DNA from: Verrucomicrobiota bacterium
Lineage (GTDB): Bacteria; Verrucomicrobiota; Verrucomicrobiia; Opitutales; Opitutaceae
Assembly (NCBI GenBank): GCA_023428905.1
Contig: JAEYWP010000007.1
Coordinates: 372,001-436,000 of the forward strand
Length of the DNA stretch: 64,000 nucleotides
Direction: 5' to 3'
Shown piece after piece: positions 51,863-60,345 of this stretch. How positions within the stretch are numbered: the first letter of the stretch is position 1; the number at the start of each line of letters is the position of its first letter. A program made the translations under genes and the position numbers. The notes beneath the pieces are model-generated. The model did not search any database and had not been told where the DNA came from. It worked only from the letters and a program-made list of their open reading frames with translations.

Positions 51863-54379
51863 TCAGGGGCGGCTGATGGCGACGTCTGTCATTTCGAGGT
51901 CGTCCACGTGGCGAACGTCATCGGCACCCTCCACCCCGGCGAAGGTGCAGTGTCGCAGGACAACGTTCTGGATCGGGGATTTTGCATAACCGACGAGGGA
52001 GAGCACGCGCGGGGCGGAGCGCCCGGTCACGTGTTCGAGCACTACATTTCGCACCAGCGGGTAGTGCGAGCCTTTCTCTCCCTCTTCGTAAGCAAAATCG
52101 ATGGTGAGAACGGCGTCGGCCACGCGCCCGACCTTCACGTTCCGCATGAAGACATTTTCGATCACCCCGCCGCGCACCGCGTTGGTCTTCAGGCGGAGGG
52201 CGCGGTCGAGATCCGGGCTGTCCATCGTGCAGTCTTCGGTGAAGACGTTTCGGCAGCTCCCGGAGATCTCGCTGCCGATGACCGTGCCGCCATGCCCGTC
52301 CTTCATCGTGCAGCCGCGAATCACCAGGTTTTCCGACGGCGCCAGCCAGTGGCGGCCATCGTTGTTGCGCCCCGACTTGATCGCGATGCAGTCGTCGCCG
52401 GTGTCGAAGAGCGTGTCTTCAATCAGGACGTTGCGCGAGGACTCGGGGTCGCAGCCGTCGTTGTTGGGCCCGTGGGTCACGATCGTCAGTCCTCGCACCG
52501 TGACGTTGGTGCAGAAGACAGGATGAACCTCCCACATGGGCGAGCGACGCAGGGTCACGCCCTCGATCAGGATGTTGCGACAGCGGTACGGCTGGATGAA
52601 ATTCGGCCGCAGGTAGTGTCCTTCTCCATACACCCGTTCCGCCACCGGCACTCCCGCCGTCATCTGCGCGTAGAGCTGGTCGCGGGAGCGTTTCTGGAAG
52701 CGGGGATCGGCGCGGGTCTTGTCGTTCACCTTGACCCAGCCCCACCAGTTGGAGAAGTCGGCCTGTCCGTCGAGGACGCCCTTGCCGGTGATGGCGATGT
52801 TTTCCGCGCCCTGGGCCCAGATCAGGGCGGAGTAGTTGTAGCAGTCCATGCCTTCCCAGCGGGTCAGGACGGCCGGAAGGTAGGCTTCGGGGCGGGTGCT
52901 GAACAGCAGCACCGCGCCTTCGGAGACATGGAGGTTGACCTGGCTCTTGAGCTGGATGGCCCCGGTATTCCAAGTGCCCGCGGGGATCACGACGCGCCCG
53001 CCGCCGGCGGCATGGCAGGCCTCGATCGCGCGGCGGATCGCGGCGGTGGCGTCGGCCTTTCCGTCCGCCACGGCGCCAAAATCGGTGATGACAAAGTCGC
53101 GGTCGGGGAAGCGGGGCGCCTGGATCCGGCTGAGGATGCGGGGCACGCGGTCCCAGCCCGGAGGGTTGGCGAGGCGGTCGACCTCGAGTCCGGCGAGGAT
53201 GAAGGGTCCCACCGCCTTGTAATCGTTTTCCACGACGGGCTCGCGCAGGTAGTAGGCGTAGGAGCCGTCGCGATCGTGACTGAGACCGGCCACCTGGCAG
53301 CACTGGAGCAAGTCGAGGGTGCCATCGCCCCCGGCGCGGACGAGGCGGGTGACCAGGCCGGTATAGCCGCGCAGCACCGCTTCGGTCTGCTCCGCCGGCA
53401 GGTGGCCCTGGTTGATCCCCTTGGCCAGGGCGTACACAAACATCGCCGACGCACTGGCCTCCAGGTAATTGCCCTCGCGGTCTCCCTGGTCGAGCACCTG
53501 GTACCAGAGGCCGCTGGCCTTGTCCTGGTGGCGGACGACGCCCGCGGCCACGCGGTTGAGGATGGCAATCAACTCGGGACGTCCCGGGTGGTTCACCGGC
53601 ACGTGGTCCAGCGTGTCGACCAGAGCCATGGCAAACCAGCCGAGGCCGCGTCCCCAGAAATTGGCCGACGTGCCCGTTTCCTTGTTGGCCCAGACCTGCG
53701 CCCGCGCCTCGTCCCAGCCATGGTAATACAGGCCGCTTTTAGGGTCGAAGGCGGCGGCGTCCATCAGGCGGAACTGCCGCACCACGTCGTCCATGTCATC
53801 GGGGCGGTTGAAGCGCAGGGCGTATTCGGCAAGGAAGGGAGCGCCCATGTAGAGACCGTCGAGCCACATCTGGTGGGGATACCGCTTCTTGTGCCAGAAA
53901 CCTCCTTGGGAGGTGCGGGGATGCTGGTCGAGCTGCGAGCGCAGGTGGGCCGCTGCCAGGCGGAAGCGGTCCTCGCCGGTCTCGGTGTAGAGGGCGAGCA
54001 CGGTCTTGGCGGGGTTCAGGTGGTCGATGTTGTACTCGTCCACCCGATACCCGGCGATTTTTCCCTCGGGCGAGATGAAGGAGCCGAGGGTGCGCGCGCT
54101 GAAATCGGCGAGGTCCGGCCGGTCCACCTCGCGGGAGAGTTTCAGGACCGAGAGGGTCAGCAGCCCCACGGTGTAATCCCAGCGCGCCCGGCCTCCCTCG
54201 CGGTACAGCAACCGGTCTCCGGCGCGTCCCACCTCTGCCTCGGCCATCGCGGTAGACCACTCCAGGGCGGTCCGCCCGCCAAAGCGCGCCTCCGCGGCCA
54301 TCGCGTGAAAGCTGGGGAAGGCGGCCAGGAAGAGCGCAACGAGGGCGAACCGGGGGTGGCGACGGAGGCAGAGGAACAT
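51863..54379 (-). CDS. Secreted GH105-GH28 fusion for pectin degradation
   Basis: This is an 838-residue two-enzyme protein with a signal peptide (RFALVALFLAAFPSFHAMA). Residues about 35-400 are a GH105/YteR-like unsaturated glucuronyl/galacturonyl hydrolase (HKKRYPHQMWLDGLYMGAPF with Asp174; GRGLGWFAMALVDTL). Residues about 425-838 are a GH28 polygalacturonase (FGAVADGKADATAAI start) with all four motifs: N640-D641/D644, G661-D662-D663, G695-H696-G697 and R729-L-K731. So exo- or endo-cleavage of galacturonan and removal of unsaturated ends may be joined in one chain. I chose the ATG at 54379; the frame stays open upstream but overlaps other genes. It is first in an operon with the MFS gene and opposite the LacI regulator. 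Confidence 0.93.
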   Translation of the reverse strand: MFLCLRRHPRFALVALFLAAFPSFHAMAAEARFGGRTALEWSTAMAEAEVGRAGDRLLYREGGRARWDYTVGLLTLSVLKLSREVDRPDLADFSARTLGSFISPEGKIAGYRVDEYNIDHLNPAKTVLALYTETGEDRFRLAAAHLRSQLDQHPRTSQGGFWHKKRYPHQMWLDGLYMGAPFLAEYALRFNRPDDMDDVVRQFRLMDAAAFDPKSGLYYHGWDEARAQVWANKETGTSANFWGRGLGWFAMALVDTLDHVPVNHPGRPELIAILNRVAAGVVRHQDKASGLWYQVLDQGDREGNYLEASASAMFVYALAKGINQGHLPAEQTEAVLRGYTGLVTRLVRAGGDGTLDLLQCCQVAGLSHDRDGSYAYYLREPVVENDYKAVGPFILAGLEVDRLANPPGWDRVPRILSRIQAPRFPDRDFVITDFGAVADGKADATAAIRRAIEACHAAGGGRVVIPAGTWNTGAIQLKSQVNLHVSEGAVLLFSTRPEAYLPAVLTRWEGMDCYNYSALIWAQGAENIAITGKGVLDGQADFSNWWGWVKVNDKTRADPRFQKRSRDQLYAQMTAGVPVAERVYGEGHYLRPNFIQPYRCRNILIEGVTLRRSPMWEVHPVFCTNVTVRGLTIVTHGPNNDGCDPESSRNVLIEDTLFDTGDDCIAIKSGRNNDGRHWLAPSENLVIRGCTMKDGHGGTVIGSEISGSCRNVFTEDCTMDSPDLDRALRLKTNAVRGGVIENVFMRNVKVGRVADAVLTIDFAYEEGEKGSHYPLVRNVVLEHVTGRSAPRVLSLVGYAKSPIQNVVLRHCTFAGVEGADDVRHVDDLEMTDVAISRP

Positions 54380-54589
54380 GGCGGGCCGGGGGTGAAAGGC
54401 TGTGGCCGGGACTCGGTGGGGAAGGGCCGGCGCGGGAGAGGAGTCGGGCAGTGATTCCGCCCGGAAAGCGAGGACCGTCAACTGAATTCGGACATGTGTC
54501 CGCGTGCGGGGGGTGTTCGGCTGGCGAAACTCGCCGGGACGGGATTTGACAGCGCCAGTGGCGGGCGGCATCACCGGAGGGGTTCCGCC
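54380..54589. promoter_or_regulatory. Divergent control region of the pectin locus
   Basis: These 210 bases separate the GH105-GH28 gene from the LacI gene and must hold both promoters. The palindrome CGGACATGTGTCCG at 54489-54502 (6-bp arms, 2-base centre) sits near the middle and is the best operator candidate. I see no obvious -35/-10 pair. Confidence 0.5.
54576..54582 (+). promoter_or_regulatory. Shine-Dalgarno of the LacI gene
   Basis: GGAGGGG lies seven bases before GTG at 54590. It supports this start over the ATG at 54494, which has none. Confidence 0.7.
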
Positions 54590-55654
54590 GTGAGTTCGCC
54601 GCCCGTGTCCTCCTCCTCCCCTCCGCCCCAGATCCGTTCCACCACCGACTTTGCTCGGTACGTGGGGCTCGCCCGCACCACGGTCTCCCGTGTCCTGAAC
54701 GGCCAGCCGGGGCTGAAGAAAAAGACCATCGACCGGGTCCAGCGCGCCATCGAGGAGACAGGCTTTGTCCCGAACGCCTACGCCCTTCACCTCAAGGGCA
54801 AGAAAGCCGCCTCGGTCGGGATCTGCCTGGAGACGCTTTTCACGCCGCCGATCACCCAGAAGCTGGCGCTGCTGCAGCGGAAGCTGCGGGATAATCACTT
54901 CGCCTCGCTGATCGAGGTGATGGAGCCCAATGCGACGCGCAATGTGGTCCGGCATTTCCTCTCCATGCGGGTCGACGCGGTCGTCTTTATCGGCCATTTC
55001 CACGAGGAACAGCTGGTGAAGCACCTGGCCGAACTCCGCGCCAACGCCACCCCGCACGTCGTGGTCGACCACCTGGGTATCAAGGGCGCAAATACCGTGG
55101 CGCTGGATCGTGCCCACGGCATGGCCTCGGTCATCAACCACCTTGCCGGACTCGGGCACCGGTCCTTTGGATTGATGGGTTTCTCCAGCACGGTGAGAAG
55201 CGTGCGCGACCGGGTGCGCGGAATGCGCGAGGCGCTGGCCGCCTACGGACTGGAGTTTGACGCCTGCACCGTCACGTGGGACGCGCGGCACACCCGCCAG
55301 CGTGACTTCGACTTCGGCAAACTGTGCGCCCAGTCCTTCCTCGAGGAGAGCGTGCGCCCCACCGCCCTGATCGCGCTCAATGACGAGATCGCCGCGGGTG
55401 CGCTTCATGCCGTCCAGGACGGCGGGCTGGACGTGCCGGGCGATGTCTCCATCGCGGGTTTCAATAACCAGGACATCGGCCTCGTCACCCACCCGGGACT
55501 CACCAGCGTCGACCAGCGGATCGAGGAGACCGTTGAGGCCGCCGCCAATCTCGTGCTCACCCAGCTGGGCAAACCCCTGCGGCAGCGCCCGGTGGTTCGC
55601 ATGGTCGAACCCGCCCTGGTCATTCGCGGTTCGACCGGTCCGGCGCGGGGCTGA
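54590..55654 (+). CDS. LacI-family transcriptional regulator of the pectin locus
   Basis: This is a 354-residue LacI/GalR regulator. The DNA-binding head STTDFARYVGLARTTVSRVLNGQPGLKKKTIDRVQRAIEETGFVPNAYALHLKG lies at about residues 17-70, and the periplasmic-binding-like sugar domain follows (RFxGLMGF-like SFGLMGFSSTVRSVRDRVRGM; ALIALNDEIAAGALHAVQDGGLDVPGDVSIAGFNNQD). The Ser/Pro-rich N-terminus of about 16 residues is unusual. It is divergent from the GH105-GH28/MFS operon and probably represses it until an uronate or oligogalacturonide is present (inference). In the HTH, VGLARTTVSRVLNG has Gly-Leu-Ala before the recognition helix. Confidence 0.93.
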   Translation: MSSPPVSSSSPPPQIRSTTDFARYVGLARTTVSRVLNGQPGLKKKTIDRVQRAIEETGFVPNAYALHLKGKKAASVGICLETLFTPPITQKLALLQRKLRDNHFASLIEVMEPNATRNVVRHFLSMRVDAVVFIGHFHEEQLVKHLAELRANATPHVVVDHLGIKGANTVALDRAHGMASVINHLAGLGHRSFGLMGFSSTVRSVRDRVRGMREALAAYGLEFDACTVTWDARHTRQRDFDFGKLCAQSFLEESVRPTALIALNDEIAAGALHAVQDGGLDVPGDVSIAGFNNQDIGLVTHPGLTSVDQRIEETVEAAANLVLTQLGKPLRQRPVVRMVEPALVIRGSTGPARG

Positions 55655-55772
55655 CCAATCCTTTTCCCGGCGCTCTTTTGCCCGCCCGGAAATGTCGGCC
55701 CGCAGCTGCCCAAGGCGGTATCTCCACGCTTGCCCTCCCTGATCGGTTCGGGAGACTCGGGGCCAAATTTCT

Positions 55773-57101
55773 ATGAAACAACGCACTCTCGCCCGCGAGG
55801 TCTCCATCCAAGGGACTGGTCTTCATACTGGTGAGGCCGTGACCCTCACGATGAAGCCCGCGCCGGCTGGCCATGGCATCGTTTTCAGGCGCGTCGATCT
55901 GAATGGTCAGCCCGAGATCAAACCGCGGGTGGACCTGATCTCCGACCTGGTGCGCAACACCGCGATCTCGTCCGGCCACGCCAAGATCCACCAGGTGGAG
56001 CACGTGCTGAGCGCACTGCATGGCTGCGGCATCGACAACGTCGTCATCGAGATCAATGCCAGCGAACCTCCGGTCCTTGACGGGTCGGCCAAGCCCTTCG
56101 TCAACCTGATTGTCCAGGGCGAACCGGTGGAGCAGGAGAAGGATCGCGAGTATTTCGTCCTCGACGAGCCGATCTCCGTCACCCAGGGCGACCGTTCGAT
56201 CATCGCGCTTCCCTGCGACCGCCTGCGGATTTCCTGCACCTCGGCGGACGACCGCGGCGTCCACACCCAGCATCTTTCGCTCGATATCGATCCGGACGTC
56301 TACATGACGCAGATCGCGGCCTCGCGCACCTTCACGATCTACGAGGAAATCGAGGAGCTGGTGAAGCTGGGCAAGATCAAGGGCGGCAGCCTCGACTGCG
56401 CGGTGGTGATCAAGGGCGACAAGATCCTCTCCAAGGAGCCGCTGCGCTTCCGCGACGAGTTTGTCCGTCACAAGATTCTGGATATTATCGGGGACGTCAT
56501 GCTGCTGGGCCTGCCGCTGAAGGCCCACATTATTGCCACCCGTCCGGGCCACGCCATCAACTCGGAGCTGACGCGAAAGCTGGCGGAGAAACTGGAGGAG
56601 CGAAGGAAGGGCCCGAAGAAGAAGCCGCGGCCCTCGATGGTGCTGCCGACGGAGACCTCGCTGGATATCCGCCGCGTGCTCGACACCCTCCCGCACCGTT
56701 ATCCCTTCGTGATGATCGACCGGGTGGTGGAGTTCATCGGCAACGACGAACTCGTCGCGATCAAGAACGTGACGATCAACGAACCCTATTTTGTCGGCCA
56801 TTTTCCGACTGACCCGGTCATGCCGGGCGTGCTCCAGGTCGAAGCCATGGCCCAGGCCGCCGGCATCCTGATGCTGCGCCGCACCTCCAACGAGGGCAAA
56901 ACCGCGTTCTTCATGAGCTGCGACAAGGTGAAGTTCCGCAAGGCGGTGCGTCCCGGCGACCAGCTGGTGATCAATGCCAAGCTGACGAAGAACCGGGGTA
57001 ACAAGATCGGCGTCGCCGAGTGCAGCTGCACCGTCGGCGGCATGGTGGTGTCGTCCGGCGAGCTGATGTTCGCGGTGGTGCAAAGCACGGAAGAGACCTG
57101 A
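55773..57101 (+). CDS. lpxC/fabZ: Bifunctional LpxC-FabZ fusion
   Basis: The N-terminal part (1 to about 280) is UDP-3-O-acyl-GlcNAc deacetylase, the committed lipid A step, with zinc ligands His77 (HQVEHVLSALHGCG) and His233 and Asp237 (VRHKILDIIGD), catalytic Glu76, and His260. The C-terminal part (about 293-442) is 3-hydroxyacyl-ACP dehydratase FabZ, with His343 (YFVGHFPTDPVMPG) and Glu357 (LQVEAMAQAAG). A lysine-rich linker (EERRKGPKKKPRPS) joins them. Such fusions are known in Bacteroidota and Verrucomicrobiota. lpxA starts one base after its stop, so the two are coupled. Confidence 0.96.
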   Translation: MKQRTLAREVSIQGTGLHTGEAVTLTMKPAPAGHGIVFRRVDLNGQPEIKPRVDLISDLVRNTAISSGHAKIHQVEHVLSALHGCGIDNVVIEINASEPPVLDGSAKPFVNLIVQGEPVEQEKDREYFVLDEPISVTQGDRSIIALPCDRLRISCTSADDRGVHTQHLSLDIDPDVYMTQIAASRTFTIYEEIEELVKLGKIKGGSLDCAVVIKGDKILSKEPLRFRDEFVRHKILDIIGDVMLLGLPLKAHIIATRPGHAINSELTRKLAEKLEERRKGPKKKPRPSMVLPTETSLDIRRVLDTLPHRYPFVMIDRVVEFIGNDELVAIKNVTINEPYFVGHFPTDPVMPGVLQVEAMAQAAGILMLRRTSNEGKTAFFMSCDKVKFRKAVRPGDQLVINAKLTKNRGNKIGVAECSCTVGGMVVSSGELMFAVVQSTEET

Positions 57102-57102
57102 C

Positions 57103-57894
57103 ATGTCCGCCATCATTCATCCGACCGCCATCGTCGAAAGCGGAGCCGACCTGGCCGATGGCGTCGAGGTCGGGGCGTTTGCCTACATCGGCAGTACCGT
57201 GCGCCTGGGCGCCGGCACGCGCATCCTCCATCACGCCTCGGTCGAGGGTAACACCGTCCTCGGCGCGGGTTGCGAGGTTCATCCCTACGCCTGCATCGGC
57301 GCGAAGACCCAGGACCTCAAGTTCAAGGGTGGCAACCCGGGGACGCGGATCGGGGATCGGAACGTCTTTCGTGAATACGTGAGTGTCCATGCCGCGACCA
57401 ACGACGGTGAGTTCACTGTCATCGGGAACGACAACACCATCCTCGCCTACAGCCACATCGCGCACGACTGCGTGCTGGGGAACCACATTGTGATGAGCAA
57501 TTCGGTCTCCGTTGCCGGGCACGTCACGATCGAGGATCACGTTACCGTCGGCGGAGTCGCCGGTATTCACCAATTCTGCCGGATCGGCGCATACGCGATG
57601 GTCAGTGCGTATGCCAAGGTGGTGCAGGACGTCGCCCCGTTCTTCATCGCCGACGGGCAGCCCGCCGTGATCCGTTCGCTCAACAAGGTGGGGCTGGAGC
57701 GCAAGGGCTTCACCGCCGAGCAGCTGGAGCGCGTGAAACAGATCTATCGCATCCTCTTCCGGGAGGGCCTGAATCGCACGCAGGCCCTGGAGAAGCTGGG
57801 CCAGCATCCGCAGGTCGCGGCGGAGGAAATCCAGCGCATCCTCACCTTCGCGGCCAACAGCGAGCGGGGTCTGGCTCCGGGCAGCGGCAGCTGA
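57103..57894 (+). CDS. lpxA: LpxA, UDP-GlcNAc acyltransferase
   Basis: LpxA adds the first 3-hydroxyacyl chain in lipid A synthesis. The 263 residues start IIHPTAIVESGADLADGVEVGAFAYIG, continue through hexapeptide repeats of a left-handed beta-helix, with HPYACIGAKTQDLKFKGG and the catalytic His in LAYSHIAHDCVLGNHIVMSN, and end in the helical domain LNKVGLERKGFTAEQLERVKQIYRILF. It is directly behind lpxC/fabZ (one base). LpxD is 40 kb away in this window. Confidence 0.97.
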   Translation: MSAIIHPTAIVESGADLADGVEVGAFAYIGSTVRLGAGTRILHHASVEGNTVLGAGCEVHPYACIGAKTQDLKFKGGNPGTRIGDRNVFREYVSVHAATNDGEFTVIGNDNTILAYSHIAHDCVLGNHIVMSNSVSVAGHVTIEDHVTVGGVAGIHQFCRIGAYAMVSAYAKVVQDVAPFFIADGQPAVIRSLNKVGLERKGFTAEQLERVKQIYRILFREGLNRTQALEKLGQHPQVAAEEIQRILTFAANSERGLAPGSGS

Positions 57895-57991
57895 ACCGGT
57901 TCTCGCCCGGCGCGTGGTACGGCGTCGGGCTAAAGGTGCCCGTCACCGGCGTTCGTGGCGGCGGAAGCCAGGGGCGGCCGCCCCGGGGCTC

Positions 57992-58438
57992 TCACTTCTT
58001 TTTGTACACCGTGGCGGGGTCGAACAGCCGCTCCGCCGTGTACGCCAGGGTGAAGGAGGGATCGTCGAGGTCCTTCAGCTGGCGGTAAAAACACGACTTG
58101 TAGCCATTGTGGCAGGACGCGTTGGCGGAGCCGGTTTGTTCGACCTTGATCAGAAGCACGTCCTGGTCGCAGTCGGTGAAGACGGCTTTCACGACCTGGA
58201 CATTGCCGGACTCTTCGCCTTTGACCCAGAGCTTCTGGCGCGAGCGGCTCCAGTACGTCGCCTTGCGGGTCTTCAGCGTGTGCTGGAGGGACTCCGCATT
58301 CATGAAGGCAAACATCAGGACTTCGCCGCTGGCGACGTCCTGGGTGATGCAGGGGATGAGCCCATCTGCGCCAAACTTGGGCTGCAGCGTGGTGCCGAGT
58401 TCGATTTCAGAGGAGGTGGTGCGGGCGGGGAAAGACAT
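57992..58438 (-). CDS. hisI: Phosphoribosyl-AMP cyclohydrolase
   Basis: HisI opens the purine ring of PR-AMP in histidine synthesis. The 148 residues include LIPCITQDVASGEVLMFAFMNAESLQHTLKTRKATYWSRSRQKLWVKGEESGNVQVVKAVFTDCDQDVLLIKVEQTGSANASCHNGYKSCFYR, with the three zinc/magnesium cysteines and Asp residues intact. It is a stand-alone HisI without the HisE domain. I chose the ATG at 58438. The neighbouring genes are not histidine genes; it converges with lpxA. Confidence 0.96.
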   Translation of the reverse strand: MSFPARTTSSEIELGTTLQPKFGADGLIPCITQDVASGEVLMFAFMNAESLQHTLKTRKATYWSRSRQKLWVKGEESGNVQVVKAVFTDCDQDVLLIKVEQTGSANASCHNGYKSCFYRQLKDLDDPSFTLAYTAERLFDPATVYKKK

Positions 58439-58526
58439 GTGGAAACGGAGGGAGGGGAGGCGTGCGTTCGTGGGGAACGCGGGTTGCGGGACCAGCGAGC
58501 GGTTGCGCGGCCTGCGGCCGTGCAAC

Positions 58527-58826
58527 CTACGGATGTCGGCCCAACTCGAGCAGCGTTTCGTAGCTGTAAAGCCCGGTGCGATGTCCGTCGCTGAAATCAA
58601 AACGCAAGGCGTAGTTGCCAATCTGCTCCCAGCCCAGGACGACCACGCCGCTGTAGTCGGTGCGATCGCTGCCGCCGTACTTTTGACCGAAGATGTCTTT
58701 TTCTCCGCGGGTTTCGGCGCTGGGCGAAGCCGCCCGGAGCCGGGCGCTGGCAATGTACGATTCGGTCCCGTCGTCCCAGACGATAGCGACCTCTTCTCCG
58801 ATGAGTTGTACGTTCTGCGGCTTCAA
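58527..58826 (-). CDS. DUF971 domain protein
   Basis: This is a 99-residue single DUF971 domain (related to the N-terminus of gamma-butyrobetaine hydroxylase and to the C-terminus of some Mrp/ApbC proteins): EEVAIVWDDGTESYIASARLRAASPSAETRGE, then VVVLGWEQIGNYALRFDFSDGHRTGLYSYETLLELG. The start is TTG at 58826, the only choice that keeps the domain whole. It lies 88 bases upstream of hisI on the same strand. Fe-S or iron-linked roles have been suggested for the domain; unproven here. Confidence 0.88.
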   Translation of the reverse strand: MKPQNVQLIGEEVAIVWDDGTESYIASARLRAASPSAETRGEKDIFGQKYGGSDRTDYSGVVVLGWEQIGNYALRFDFSDGHRTGLYSYETLLELGRHP

Positions 58827-58977
58827 GAAGCGAGAACCCTAGCCAAGGACAGCCTTGCGAGAAGAGAAAAAAGCCAGCGTCGTCTGCGCAACGGGGCGCA
58901 TTTTTTGCAGCCTGCCGTACTGAGACGGGGCGTTCTGCCCGGTGGAACTTTGCCCAAGTTGGGTAAACTGGAGTGTC

Positions 58978-60276
58978 ATGAGCACGGATACCCAACCGCC
59001 CCTGCCGCACATCGTGGTACTCGGGGCCGGCTTTGCCGGCCTCGCCTTTGCGAAGGCGTTCCCTTCCGAGCTCGCCCGGATCACCGTGGTCGACCGCCAG
59101 AATCACCACCTCTTCCAGCCGCTTCTTTACCAGGTGGCGACGGCAGGCCTGGCCGCCCCAGACATCGCCCAGCCCATCCGCGCGATTCTAGCGAAGAAGG
59201 CCAATCTCACGGTGCTGATGGCCGAGGTCCGGAAAATTGATCTCCAGGACAAGCGCGTGACCCTGGACCGCGGGGAGCTGGCCTACGATTACCTCCTCAT
59301 CGGATTGGGCGGGGTGACCAGCTATTTTGGTAATGACGCCTGGGAACGGCACGCACCGGGCCTCAAATCGCTGGAGGACGCGCTTCAGATCCGACGCAGC
59401 GTGCTGCTCGCGTTTGAGCGCGCCGAAACTGAGACGGATGCCGAGCGACGGAAGGAGCTGCTGACAACGGTCGTCGTGGGAGGCGGGCCGACGGGTGTGG
59501 AGATGGCGGGTGCGATTTCCGAATTGGCCCGGACGGTCCTGAAGAGCGACTTCGAGCACATCGATCCGACGCGCGCCCGGGTGCTACTTGTGGAGGGTGC
59601 GGACCGCATTCTCCTGCAATTCCCGCCGGACCTGTCGGCCAGTGCGCAGCGGCAGCTGGAGAAGCTGGGCGTCGAAGTGAAGACTTCGATGAAGGTGCAA
59701 AACATCCAGGCCAACGAGATCGCGTTCGCCGATGGATCAAAGCTGCGTGCAGCCAATATCATATGGGGCGCCGGCGTCGCGGCTGTGCCATTGACCAAAA
59801 CCCTCGGAGTTGAGCTCGATCGCGGTGGGCGTATCAAGGTGGCGCCCGATTGCAGTGTGCCGGGCCATCCGGAGGTCTATGCGGCAGGCGACATTGTCAG
59901 CCTGACGGACAAGCATGGGAAGGTGGTTCCCGGCGTGTCACCGGCGGCCATCCAAATGGCACAGCACGTGGTGAAGCTGATCGAGGCGGAGCTGAAGCAC
60001 GGGCGGAAGCCGCCGGAGGAGAGGCCCGCGTTTGCGTATTGGGACAAGGGCAGCATGGCGACCGTCGGGCGCTCCTCGGCGGTGGCGAAGGTGGGGAGAT
60101 GGAAGTTTTCCGGGCTCCTGGCCTGGCTGGCGTGGCTGACGGTGCACCTGATCTTCCTGGTGGGTTTCAGGAATCGGGTCTCTGTCTTCTTCCAGTGGAT
60201 CTACTCGTATTTCACCTACCGTCGCGGCGCACGCATCATCACCGGCGTTGGCGCCGAGCGTCGCGGCGACGGCTGA
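58978..60276 (+). CDS. ndh: Type II NADH dehydrogenase (NDH-2)
   Basis: NDH-2 is a non-proton-pumping NADH:quinone oxidoreductase bound to the inner membrane. The 432 residues show FAD motif IVVLGAGFAGLAFAKAFP (12-29), HHLFQPLLYQVATAGLAAPDIAQPIR, NADH motif TVVVGGGPTGVEMAGAISEL, VYAAGDIVSL, and the quinone-site AIQMAQHVVKLIEAEL. A C-terminal hydrophobic stretch (FSGLLAWLAWLTVHLIFLVGF) and an RVSVFFQWIYSYFTYRRGARII tail serve as membrane anchor. I chose the ATG at 58978, just after the TGGAGTGTC leader. Confidence 0.95.
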   Translation: MSTDTQPPLPHIVVLGAGFAGLAFAKAFPSELARITVVDRQNHHLFQPLLYQVATAGLAAPDIAQPIRAILAKKANLTVLMAEVRKIDLQDKRVTLDRGELAYDYLLIGLGGVTSYFGNDAWERHAPGLKSLEDALQIRRSVLLAFERAETETDAERRKELLTTVVVGGGPTGVEMAGAISELARTVLKSDFEHIDPTRARVLLVEGADRILLQFPPDLSASAQRQLEKLGVEVKTSMKVQNIQANEIAFADGSKLRAANIIWGAGVAAVPLTKTLGVELDRGGRIKVAPDCSVPGHPEVYAAGDIVSLTDKHGKVVPGVSPAAIQMAQHVVKLIEAELKHGRKPPEERPAFAYWDKGSMATVGRSSAVAKVGRWKFSGLLAWLAWLTVHLIFLVGFRNRVSVFFQWIYSYFTYRRGARIITGVGAERRGDG

Positions 60277-60293
60277 TGCGATCGCCTCAAGGC

Positions 60294-60325
60294 AAAAAAA
60301 AGACCGCAGCCGAAGCTGCGGTCTT
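60294..60325. terminator. Bidirectional terminator between ndh and the Ton operon
   Basis: An 11-bp stem AAGACCGCAGC / GCTGCGGTCTT with loop CGAA lies between convergent genes. The minus strand shows eight T residues, so it mainly ends the exbD-tonB-TPR operon. The plus strand has a weak TT tail. Confidence 0.87.
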
Positions 60326-60345
60326 GGAGAGGGGAGGAGGACGGA

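Noticed and set aside
51794..54454. An 886-codon open frame antisense to the GH105-GH28 gene.
   Set aside because: High GC makes long antisense frames common. It has no domain or signal peptide and is fully explained by the opposite gene with intact catalytic motifs.
54494..54589. An in-frame ATG at 54494 as start of the LacI gene.
   Set aside because: It lies inside the candidate operator, has no ribosome binding site, and would add 32 residues unlike LacI. The GTG at 54590 has GGAGGGG before it.
54380..55807. Extension of the GH105-GH28 frame upstream to 55807.
   Set aside because: It would run antisense through LacI and into lpxC. A signal peptide begins exactly at the ATG at 54379.
57946..58010. 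The GGGGCGGCCGCCCC palindrome between lpxA and hisI as a terminator.
   Set aside because: The nearest T-run is about 14 bases away inside hisI, so the stem-tail geometry is wrong for an intrinsic terminator.
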